Origin: Pseudomonadaceae bacterium
GTDB taxonomy: Bacteria > Pseudomonadota > Gammaproteobacteria > Pseudomonadales > Azotimanducaceae
DNA length: 64,000 nucleotides
Direction: 5' to 3'
Assembly: GCA_024743435.1 (NCBI GenBank)
Contig: JANSWO010000001.1
Location: 806,001 to 870,000 of the forward strand
Made by a program: the position numbers and the translations under genes
Shown here: in pieces, positions 47,129 through 54,682 of the stretch
Position numbering within the stretch: the stretch's first letter is position 1
Layout of the letters: each line of letters begins with the position of its first letter
Notes under the pieces: generated by a model
Told to the model about the DNA's origin: nothing
What the model saw: only the letters and a program-made list of their open reading frames with translations
Databases searched by the model: none

Positions 47129-47779
47129 ATGAGTGAGCACGACGATAAACGCTATCTCGCCATCATCGGCGACCTCGTGCGCTCAAGAGCCATCGCAGAC
47201 CGAGCTCAGCTGCAGGAGCGTCTGCTGGCGGAGATTGAGGCGGTGAACCGGGAGTACGCTGATCGATTGGTTGTGCCGGTCAGCATGACCGCCGGCGATG
47301 AGTTTGAGGTGCTGCTTGATGGGGTGGAGCCTGTCGTTGCTCTGCTTATCCGCTTTGCCGATACCGTTCTGCCTAACCAACTCGCTTTTGGGGTGGGCGC
47401 TGGCGGTTTAGCCACCCGGATCAGCGAAGGTCACACGAAACGCGCAGTCGGTGAATTGGACGGCGAGGTATTCCACCGGGCTCGCTCGGCCCTGAATCAG
47501 GCCGCTGGCGATGCTTCCTGGGCGCTGATCGAGGGTTTTGGTGAGGGCGAAGATGCGGCGTTATCCGGTCTTACCGATCTGCTGGGGAATCTGCGTCGAG
47601 GCTGGACAGCTAAGCAGGCGGCCTACGTTGCCGCCGCCCGGCAGGCAAAGCAGCTCGACGTTGCGCGTCGGTTCGGTGTCGGTCAGTCTGTCGTGAGTGA
47701 AAGCCTGAAAGCGGCGCAGTTTGAGCTGGCGCTGCGTAGCGAGGCTCGGCTGCATAACGCGCTAACTGGCCTGTTCTAA
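47129..47779 (+). CDS. SatD family protein
   Basis: A 216-residue SatD-family (PF16264) protein. The N terminus YLAIIGDLVRSRAIADR and the segment VPVSMTAGDEFEVLLDG are family hallmarks. A C-terminal helix-turn-helix is visible in QLDVARRFGVGQSVVSESLKAAQFE, which suggests DNA binding. The name comes from a streptococcal acid-tolerance locus; the biochemical function is not settled. It is followed 67 bases later by a DUF3307 gene, its usual partner. The repeat cluster upstream could be its own binding site. Confidence 0.85.
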   Translation: MSEHDDKRYLAIIGDLVRSRAIADRAQLQERLLAEIEAVNREYADRLVVPVSMTAGDEFEVLLDGVEPVVALLIRFADTVLPNQLAFGVGAGGLATRISEGHTKRAVGELDGEVFHRARSALNQAAGDASWALIEGFGEGEDAALSGLTDLLGNLRRGWTAKQAAYVAAARQAKQLDVARRFGVGQSVVSESLKAAQFELALRSEARLHNALTGLF

Positions 47780-47846
47780 CCCGTAGAGCAGCGTCTTTAA
47801 GGCCGGGTGGCGCCTCAGAGAGATTGAAACGTGTAGGTTCGCGGAC

Positions 47847-48587
47847 ATGGTCGAAGCGTTTGCATTGTTATTGTTGGGCCACGCCGCAGCGGATTTTGTC
47901 TTCCAGAGCGACTCGGTTGTCGCGAGAAAAGCCAGGTCCGGCACGCGTGCGAGCGCACTCATTGAGCACGGCGCCATTCTTCTGCTTTGTCACGGCGTTG
48001 CGCTGGCGCCGATAGCATCACTAGAGGCGGCCCTGGCGGTCGCCGCGGTTGTGCTGGTACACATCGTTCTGGATTGGGCCAAGTCGGTTGCGGATGAGCG
48101 CTGGCCCAGGCCGCTATTGTTCTTTCTGTTGGACCAGGCGCTGCACATACTCACGATTGCTGCTGCGGCGCTATATCTGGCCGGCAGCGAGCAAACCCTG
48201 TTGTGGGCGCTGCCGCCGGAAAGCGTGCATTGGCTTGCGGTTCTAGCGCTCTACGTCAGCGCGTGGATTCTGGTCTGGCGTGGTGGCGAGTTCTTTATGT
48301 CTATCCTGTTAGCTGCGTGCAAACTGGATACCAGCCAGGCTGACGGTGGCACCGGCGATCTGAACCTTGGGCGTCTTATCGGCGTGTTGGAACGACTGCT
48401 CGTTGTGACTATGGTTTTAGAGCATGCCTGGGCGGGCATCGGGCTGCTGGTTGCTGCCAAGTCGGTTGCTCGCTTTAAAGAGCTGGATGACCGGCGCTTC
48501 AGCGAGTACTACCTGGTAGGCACGCTCGGCAGCTTGCTGGTCGCGCTGGCGGTGGGCTTGTCGATCCGCGAGTTGCTGGGGCAATAG
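47847..48587 (+). CDS. DUF3307 membrane protein
   Basis: A 246-residue protein with about six hydrophobic segments. It begins VEAFALLLLGHAAADFVFQSDSVVARKA, followed by LIEHGAILLLCHGVAL and VLVHIVLDWAKSVADE, the His/Asp-containing helices that define DUF3307. Its function is unknown; it commonly accompanies SatD. It may be an integral-membrane metal-binding protein judging by conserved His and Asp in helices. It ends 6 bases before the facing AhpD-like gene. Confidence 0.85.
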   Translation: MVEAFALLLLGHAAADFVFQSDSVVARKARSGTRASALIEHGAILLLCHGVALAPIASLEAALAVAAVVLVHIVLDWAKSVADERWPRPLLFFLLDQALHILTIAAAALYLAGSEQTLLWALPPESVHWLAVLALYVSAWILVWRGGEFFMSILLAACKLDTSQADGGTGDLNLGRLIGVLERLLVVTMVLEHAWAGIGLLVAAKSVARFKELDDRRFSEYYLVGTLGSLLVALAVGLSIRELLGQ

Positions 48588-48593
48588 GCTGCG

Positions 48594-49835
48594 CTAACTT
48601 GCGGGCCTGCGCTTCCTCGCTTTAAGAAGCCGTGGCAGGAAAGGGCCGGCGACCTTCGCCAGTACTCTTCCGATGAGGGTCGGCGTTGGCGTGTTGCCTG
48701 CAGATCCGTACTGATTGATTCCCAGCTGCGCCCGCAGGTCTGCGGTCATGGCCGCGACGGTCGGGTCGAGCGGAATGCCCGTGCCATCGGCGATCCGAAC
48801 CATGCGCTGAAAATTCGCAATGATCCCTGCCGCATCGATCATTGCCGCAGTCCCCAGGGCCTCTTTGACGCTATCTCGCGCTGCGCGGATGGTGGTGGCG
48901 TCATCGCCGAGTGCGGCCTCTGCAAAGGCTATCAGCTCACTGCCGGCCGATACTCCGGATGAGTCTCTATCAGCGCCAACCAAAGCGCTGAGGTCAACGT
49001 CGGTTGAAGCCTCATCAACGTCATGGCTCACACGGAGCATGAAAGCATGTGAGCTGGTTCAGTAGAAACACTCACTGATGGACGACACCCGTCCAGCGAT
49101 CAATTCGATTTGACTGCGAGTCAAAGCTCGGCCGCCGTTGTCGCCTGGCACTGGCACACAGTGCATGGGGATGTAGTGCGCATCACTTAGTGTGATCAAC
49201 ATGCGCACCGCGTCTGGCACAAGGCTCATTGCGGAGATGACGTTGCCCGTGCGGCCACCCGGGTATAGATCCGACTCGTTCGGGCCGGCATCTTCCGGTT
49301 GGACTGTGGGTACCCAGGCGCCGGAATCTTTTGCTCCAGGTGGCCGATAGCCACTTGCCTCGCCAGACTCTGCTGCTGGAAGCGGCTCCAGCGGTAAGCC
49401 AAGTGCACGGTGGAACCCATCGATGCTGATGACGGCAACGATAATTCCGAGCAACTCGACATAAGCCTCCGTAGTCAGACCCTCTTCATTGATGCGACTA
49501 AGCCACGCCGCCGACAGTCGAGATGGATCCGTTGTTATGCGGTGAACGGTATCGACAACCACATCCGGTAAATCGGTGGTTGCGTTGTGTGGGCCGGTGG
49601 GTGCATCAGGCGACAGAGCCGATTTGCGCTCAACGCAGGCTGGACAGTGGCGAGCGTTGCGGCTTTCCTGGGCAATTGCCGTTCGTTCTGGACCACTCCA
49701 CCAACATCCCGGTCGGGCAAGCTGGCGCCATATCTGCCGATGGCTGTGCGCAATGTCGGGGCGAATAGCCTGAAGCTCAATTCCTACAGGTTCTGCGACT
49801 TGCGGATCGGCGTAGTTAAAAAGTGTGTCGCTCAC
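48594..49835 (-). CDS. Two-domain AhpD-like protein with an in-frame TGA, candidate selenoprotein
   Basis: Read through one TGA this is a 413-residue frame. It starts at GTG 49835 with AAGGTGG five bases upstream. Domain 1 has GPERTAIAQESRNARHCPACVERK with a C64-x2-C67 pair. Domain 2 reads IELIAGRVSSISECF, Y258, then TGA at codon 259, TSSH (His263) and MLRVSHD. The family motif is E-C-x-x-C-x3-H, so TGA replaces the second Cys, giving CxxU. The part after TGA (ATG 49040, 148 residues) has no ribosome site of its own and continues AhpD-like helices. Nonsense mutation remains an alternative. Expected role: thiol/selenol peroxidase or disulfide reductase. Confidence 0.8.
49026..49054 (-). promoter_or_regulatory. 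SECIS-like hairpin
   Basis: In the mRNA sense, GCTCACA (49054-49048) pairs perfectly with TGTGAGC (49032-49026), a 7-bp stem extendable by a wobble and one G-C pair, around a 15-base loop. The stem starts five bases after the TGA. Bacterial SECIS elements are hairpins just downstream of the UGA inside the coding region. The loop-to-UGA spacing (about 11-13 bases) is shorter than the range I remember, so this is a candidate. Confidence 0.6.
49059..49061 (-). other. In-frame TGA, probable selenocysteine codon
   Basis: The TGA sits at the second Cys position of the AhpD CxxC-x3-H motif. Sequence on both sides is in the same frame and keeps the family pattern, and a hairpin follows. Confidence 0.75.
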
Positions 49836-50000
49836 TAAGCCACCTTATATTCAATTTGGCCCGGAGATATCGAATGGCACGGGCTAAGCGTCAGCATAAT
49901 GCAGATTGCACAACAGCAGGTGGTGAAAATCTCCTGTGCGGTGGATTCGTCGGTTCGCGGCGATGGCCAAGGGAGCGGGGTAGTCGTTAATGGATGCTGG

Positions 50001-50975
50001 TCACTCGCTGATATGCGCTGGCAGTCGGACCGAAAAGGTTGTGCCGCTGCCTTCTGTGGAACTCACATCGATGTGGCCGTTGTGGTCACGAACGATGCCG
50101 TAGGAAATCGAGAGCCCCAGTCCGGTTCCCTCGCCAACCGGTTTGGTCGTGAAGAATGGCGTGAATAGCTTGGCCTGGTTTTCCTGCGAAATACCGCAGC
50201 CATTGTCGCGGATCTGAACGACAACCCAGGTGTCCTCACGGAAAGCCTGCACGTGAATTTCACCAGATTTTTCGTCCACTGCTTGCGTTGCGTTCATGAT
50301 CAGGTTCATGAAGACCTGACCCAGTTGACTGGAATCTGCGTTAACCACCAGATCGTCCTGCAAATCCTCGCTCAGATTGGCGAGCGATTTTACGTGGCTA
50401 CGAATCAATACCAGAGTCGACGACAAACTCTGGGCGACATCGGTTGCAGATTTTTTGCCTGCGCCATCCCTGGCAAAGTCGCGCAGGCCGTCGACTATCT
50501 GACGAACGCGCTCGATGCCTTCTTTTGTTTCGATAATGAGTTCGTGTGAGTCTTCTGCCAGATAGTCTATTTCCATCTTGTCGAGTTGATTGGTTATTAG
50601 ATCTCGGCGTGCTGCCAGCGGCGAGTCGTCTTCGATTTCATTGAGTAGTTCCAGGAGAAGTCGATAGGCTCGATCGAACTTTGGAGCATACTCAGCGAGG
50701 CTGTTTACATTGCTGAGCACAAACCCGATCGGATTGTTGATCTCGTGAGCAAGCCCTGCGGATAGCAGGCCGAGAGAGGCGAGTTTTTCTGACTGCAGCA
50801 GCTGTTGCTGATTGGACTTCAGAGAATCGTGAGCGTTGGATAACTCATTGAAGCTTGCGAAGAGCTCTCGCGATTTCTCTTCAAGTAAGTGCTCGGCCTG
50901 TGCTCGTCGCTTGCGCTCTCGTTCGAGTGCTCTGTGGAGTACGGCAATGTCCTGCTCTAGTCCCGGATTGCTCAT
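50001..50975 (-). CDS. hnoK: Soluble histidine kinase, H-NOX-associated (HnoK-like)
   Basis: A 324-residue cytoplasmic kinase. An N-terminal coiled coil (EQDIAVLHRALERERKRRAQAEHLLEE) precedes the H-box LLSAGLAHEINNPIGF with H77, then the ATPase boxes NLIMNATQA, RDNGCGIS and GEGTGLGLSISYG. There is no transmembrane or PAS domain, so input must come from a partner. That partner is almost certainly the H-NOX encoded four bases upstream. In Shewanella and Vibrio, NO-bound H-NOX inhibits HnoK autophosphorylation. Confidence 0.85.
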   Translation of the reverse strand: MSNPGLEQDIAVLHRALERERKRRAQAEHLLEEKSRELFASFNELSNAHDSLKSNQQQLLQSEKLASLGLLSAGLAHEINNPIGFVLSNVNSLAEYAPKFDRAYRLLLELLNEIEDDSPLAARRDLITNQLDKMEIDYLAEDSHELIIETKEGIERVRQIVDGLRDFARDGAGKKSATDVAQSLSSTLVLIRSHVKSLANLSEDLQDDLVVNADSSQLGQVFMNLIMNATQAVDEKSGEIHVQAFREDTWVVVQIRDNGCGISQENQAKLFTPFFTTKPVGEGTGLGLSISYGIVRDHNGHIDVSSTEGSGTTFSVRLPAHISE

Positions 50976-50979
50976 TGGC

Positions 50980-51516
50980 TCAGCCGAACGACAACGCCAG
51001 TTCGCAGTGATCGGCCTCGTTGTGCATGCAGATCGAATGCTCCAGCGAGTACTCCTCACCGAAGATCTTGGCGGTGCCATCGATTAAGCCTTCGGCGAGC
51101 ATGCAGAGCTTGCGCGGCGACTGGTAAATCATGGTTAGCCTGTCCGGTTGCTCATCGTTATAGCTGAACTCTGGAATACCGGCGTCGGGATAGAGCTTGC
51201 GAACCTCCACATGAATTACGCCATCAACGGTGAGCAGAAAGTCTTTCAAGCCGGAACAGCGTTCGAAGAACTGTGGGTACAGGGACTTGAAGCCAGGGGC
51301 CATATAGGCGCCAAATTTCCTGACGAGGGTGTCTACCGGAATGTCAGTTAGATCGCTGGCGGCGGCTACGATCGCCATGAGCTCGGCATCTGGATAAGTA
51401 CTTGAGGCGACATAGACGCCCTCGCTTTCTGCTTTAGTCAGAATCTCGTCCCAGGCCGCAAGGCCAAACGTTTCTTCGACCATTGATTCAAGCAGATTGA
51501 ATACAACGCCTTTCAT
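50980..51516 (-). CDS. hnoX: H-NOX haem nitric-oxide sensor protein
   Basis: A 178-residue stand-alone H-NOX starting at ATG 51516. The proximal haem ligand is H102 (IHVEVRKLYP), P115 is present, and Y131-x-S133-x-R135 (YQSPRK) binds the haem propionates, all at canonical numbers. A zinc site like that of Shewanella H-NOX is formed by C138, H160, C163 and C171. Residue 140 is Leu rather than the Tyr of O2-binding members, so NO selectivity is expected. Its ATG overlaps the stop of the HD-GYP-type regulator gene (ATGA). Confidence 0.93.
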   Translation of the reverse strand: MKGVVFNLLESMVEETFGLAAWDEILTKAESEGVYVASSTYPDAELMAIVAAASDLTDIPVDTLVRKFGAYMAPGFKSLYPQFFERCSGLKDFLLTVDGVIHVEVRKLYPDAGIPEFSYNDEQPDRLTMIYQSPRKLCMLAEGLIDGTAKIFGEEYSLEHSICMHNEADHCELALSFG

Positions 51517-52823
51517 TGGCTCTCTCCATCTTCGCGACAAATGTAGATCATCAGGTGTGCATCTGAACGCCGCTCAAGATTCGTGAGCGTAGTTATTAGA
51601 TCTGTTGTCAATGTGCACCCTCGATTGAGGAGCAGGGCGCCGGTGTTCGTTGTCAGATCACGAGACAGACGCATCGACGGTTGTAGCGCATGGCTTGGCA
51701 CTAGAAGCTCTGGGACGACTGGCTCAAAGAGATCCTGCCTTTGCAGTATGGTGGCGAGGGCAGCAATTACCTCGGGGTCGTAGCGCTTGCCGGATTCCGC
51801 CGTCATGGCTTGCAGGCTTGCCTCCGGTGTCAGAGATTCCTTTTGGATTCTTCCGCGCTGCAGATCGATATAGTCGCGGCTGACGGACAAGATGCGGGCG
51901 AGGAGTGGAATGCCCTGCGCAACTTTCCGGTCAGGGAAGCCGGTCCCGTCAAAGTGTTCGTTCTGAGAGCGTAGAACCTTCCCCACCTCGCTTAGCTTGT
52001 CGACGCTCAGCAACAGCGCTTCGGCATAAAGCGGATGCTGGTGAAACAGATCAAGTTGCTGGCTACTCAAAGCCCTTTGCGGAACCGTTCTGATCGAGTA
52101 GGGAAGGGCGACCCACCCGATACGATGAAGGCGCATGCATCGGCTCAGCGTCTGCAACTGAGTGTCATCCAGCTCGAATGCTTCGCCCAGGGCGACCGCA
52201 AGCTGACACTTTCGATCGGTGGCTGAACTTTCCTTGTCGGGCAGCATCGAGACGCTCGCGAGTAGGCTGACCATCGATTCATAGCTCGCCGCCAGTTCGT
52301 CCACACTGGCGTTCAACAGATCGTTCGCTGTCGTCAGTTCGGCTGTGCGCTCGGCAACGATCGCCTCGAGTTCTTCATTGTGCCGTTGCAAGGCCTCATT
52401 CTGGCTGCTGTTTATCTCGAGTAATTCCTGGTTCTCGCGTTCAAGCCTTGCAAGCTTGGCGGCCTTCTCAACGGCCTTGCGCAGGATGCCGTCGTTCCAG
52501 GGTTTGCCGACATAGGCATCTATCCCGCCGCCGTTGATTGCCGCGACGATGTCTTCAGTATCCGAATGTCCTGACAGGATGATTCGCTGACTCGAGGGCG
52601 CAAGCGTCTCGGCCTGGGCGAGGAACTCTGCCCCGGACATGCCGGGCATCCGCATGTCCGAGATAATCACATCGACCGGTTGCTGAGCGATGATCGCCAG
52701 AGCTTCTTTACCTGAGGTCGCAAAAAGGAGCTCCATTTTGCTTTTACGCAGCACACGCTTGAGAGCGCTTTGGATATTCGGCTCGTCATCGACTGATAGC
52801 ACGACTGGTAGAGATTCAGTCAT
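51513..52823 (-). CDS. hnoD: Response regulator with degenerate HD-GYP domain (HnoD-like)
   Basis: A 436-residue protein: REC domain (VDDEP, D56 in IISDMRMPG, K in VGKPW), a coiled coil at about 120-170, and an HD-GYP-like domain. The usual HD pair is lost (MRLHRIGWVAL has HR), though FHQHPLYAEALL and NEHFDGTGFP remain, so cyclic-di-GMP hydrolysis is unlikely. This matches HnoD of Shewanella, a degenerate HD-GYP regulator that modulates HnoB. It overlaps the upstream EAL gene by 8 bases and the H-NOX gene by 4. Confidence 0.85.
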   Translation of the reverse strand: MTESLPVVLSVDDEPNIQSALKRVLRKSKMELLFATSGKEALAIIAQQPVDVIISDMRMPGMSGAEFLAQAETLAPSSQRIILSGHSDTEDIVAAINGGGIDAYVGKPWNDGILRKAVEKAAKLARLERENQELLEINSSQNEALQRHNEELEAIVAERTAELTTANDLLNASVDELAASYESMVSLLASVSMLPDKESSATDRKCQLAVALGEAFELDDTQLQTLSRCMRLHRIGWVALPYSIRTVPQRALSSQQLDLFHQHPLYAEALLLSVDKLSEVGKVLRSQNEHFDGTGFPDRKVAQGIPLLARILSVSRDYIDLQRGRIQKESLTPEASLQAMTAESGKRYDPEVIAALATILQRQDLFEPVVPELLVPSHALQPSMRLSRDLTTNTGALLLNRGCTLTTDLITTLTNLERRSDAHLMIYICREDGESQ

Positions 52824-54459
52824 GATGATCCAACTGTTCCAGTTGGTAGCAGAACTCGTGCACCGGCATCGGTTTGAACAGGCCGAACCCCTGCAGCTTG
52901 GTTACGCCCAGTGATTTGCACAACTCGATCTGAGTTGGATTCTCAATGCCCTCGGCGATGGTCTCCAAACCAAGTTCGGTTGCGAGCATGACGGTGTGTC
53001 TGAACAGCGTTTCGCTTCGATAGTCCCGATGTGCGTGGCGGATCAGAGAGCGATCGATCTTGAGACTGTCTATGTCGAGCTGAGCTAGTTGGCCAATAGA
53101 TGAATGTCCTGTGCCAAAGTCATCCAATGACACACGCACGCCCAGCGCTTTCACTTCGCGAATGACATCGCTCGCGTGGCGGATGTCGTGCATTGCGGTA
53201 CTTTCGGTTATCTCTAGTTCTAACGACGAAATCAGCGCAGGCGAGTGTTCGTGAAAGTCTTGAAGCAGATGAAGCCAACGGCCGCTACTGATTGCATTCG
53301 CGATCTGCCGAGGCGACAGGTTGATGCTTATTGTCGCGGGTGTGATGGCGATTTCGGCGACCGCCTCTAGCAGAGTCAATCCTTGCTCAATCACCCAGAT
53401 GCCGATGTCTTCGATGACACCGTTGCGTTCCGCCATATCGATGAACTGCAATGGCGATATCAACCCATGTTTAGGGTGCTGCCAACGGATAAGCGCTTCG
53501 CCGCCGGCGATGGCCATGCTCTGGGTATCAACCTGTGGCTGTAGTTCCAGAAAGAACTCACCATTACCGACTGCTGCGGTCAGATCTCGTTCGAGAGAAT
53601 GCAGATGTATCAGTTCGCTACGCATGCCTCGGGTGTATTCAATGACTGCGTCATCCCCAGGCCGGGTGCTAGCAACCGCTATCTGGGCTCGCTGAATGGG
53701 TGAGCTGACTTCTCCGTGGCCGTGCTTAGCGACGCCGAACGTCATGTCTAGCTGAACCATAGAGCCGTCGATCGATACCGGCGTATCGAGAGCTCTGCTG
53801 AGCTCTTTGAGCTTCAGAGCAATTTCAGGATCGTTGCTGGCTAAGGCGATCAAACCCCGATCGATTGACGCAAGTGGCACGACGATGTTGCTCAGCGCAT
53901 CGACGAACAACCGTTGTATGGCTGTATATATCCGCTTCTTCTCCTGCCCATCGCGCAACGCCACCAGCTGGGAGGCGTTGCGTATATCGGCGACGACGAC
54001 GGAAATCGCCGATGAGCTCGCTTGTTGGTTCATGAGTTCTAGGAACGCGCTTCGAGTCAGCCAGCCGGTGTCTTCGTCGGTCCTGCCATCAACGACTTGA
54101 GCGAGCGACTCGCGAACGGTTTCGCGCAGAACTTCGTTCGACCAGGGTTTGGTAAGAAATTTGGCGATGCTGCCTCGATTGACGGCGTCGATAACGGCAT
54201 CCATATCAGCTTGCCCGCTGAGCATCAGACGAATCGTGTTTGGATAACGGTCGCTAACTTCAGCCAGGAATTCAGCACCCGTCATTTCGGGCATTCGGTG
54301 GTCGCTGATCACCAGATCGATTGGCTCTGCATCGAGAATGCGCAATCCGGCTGCGCCGCTGTCAGCCTGAAAAATCGTCAAGTCATCTGAACGAAGAAGC
54401 CTGCTGAGAGCGCGCGTAATCTTCGGCTCATCATCGACAAGCAAGACCCGGTGTTGCAT
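52816..54459 (-). CDS. hnoB: Response regulator with GGDEF-like and EAL domains (HnoB-like)
   Basis: A 547-residue protein: REC (VDDEP, D53 in ISDHRMP, TKPW), a divergent GGDEF-like region lacking the GGDEF signature, then an EAL domain with all visible key motifs: GGEALIRWQHP, NLSPRQI, ELEITES, LDDFGTG, LKIDRSLI and IAEGIE. It should hydrolyse cyclic-di-GMP when phosphorylated by HnoK. The start is taken as ATG 54459 (a TTG at 54471 is also in frame); the ribosome site is weak. It is the first gene of a four-gene operon with HnoD, H-NOX and HnoK. Confidence 0.87.
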   Translation of the reverse strand: MQHRVLLVDDEPKITRALSRLLRSDDLTIFQADSGAAGLRILDAEPIDLVISDHRMPEMTGAEFLAEVSDRYPNTIRLMLSGQADMDAVIDAVNRGSIAKFLTKPWSNEVLRETVRESLAQVVDGRTDEDTGWLTRSAFLELMNQQASSSAISVVVADIRNASQLVALRDGQEKKRIYTAIQRLFVDALSNIVVPLASIDRGLIALASNDPEIALKLKELSRALDTPVSIDGSMVQLDMTFGVAKHGHGEVSSPIQRAQIAVASTRPGDDAVIEYTRGMRSELIHLHSLERDLTAAVGNGEFFLELQPQVDTQSMAIAGGEALIRWQHPKHGLISPLQFIDMAERNGVIEDIGIWVIEQGLTLLEAVAEIAITPATISINLSPRQIANAISSGRWLHLLQDFHEHSPALISSLELEITESTAMHDIRHASDVIREVKALGVRVSLDDFGTGHSSIGQLAQLDIDSLKIDRSLIRHAHRDYRSETLFRHTVMLATELGLETIAEGIENPTQIELCKSLGVTKLQGFGLFKPMPVHEFCYQLEQLDHHD

Positions 54460-54646
54460 TGAAGCCGCCAAACAAGAACTGCCTTTGAGTATAGGAAAGT
54501 ATTTTCCTTCTACTGCTGAGCGACTTCAGAACTTGATTGATAGCTGAAACAGACGGATGCGTGATGCACACATCAGGAAGCAGGTGGCTCATGTTGATTA
54601 GCCAGATCCTGCACCTGTGTGGTTATCGCCTACGACAATGTTCGAC

Positions 54647-54674
54647 TGCAGCGCCAATAATTTGGCGCTGTAGC
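54647..54674 (-). terminator. Hairpin after the molybdenum hydroxylase genes
   Basis: A 12-bp stem (CTGCAGCGCCAA with TTGGCGCTGTAG, one mismatch) around TAAT lies 8 bases beyond the stop at 54683. No T-run follows on the minus strand, so it may be a partial terminator. Confidence 0.55.
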
Positions 54675-54682
54675 GGCATAGT

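Noticed and set aside
49059-49061. TGA read as an ordinary stop giving two separate small genes
   Set aside because: The frame continues with AhpD character on both sides, the second half has no ribosome site, and the TGA replaces a catalytic Cys. A stop or pseudogene is kept only as the alternative.
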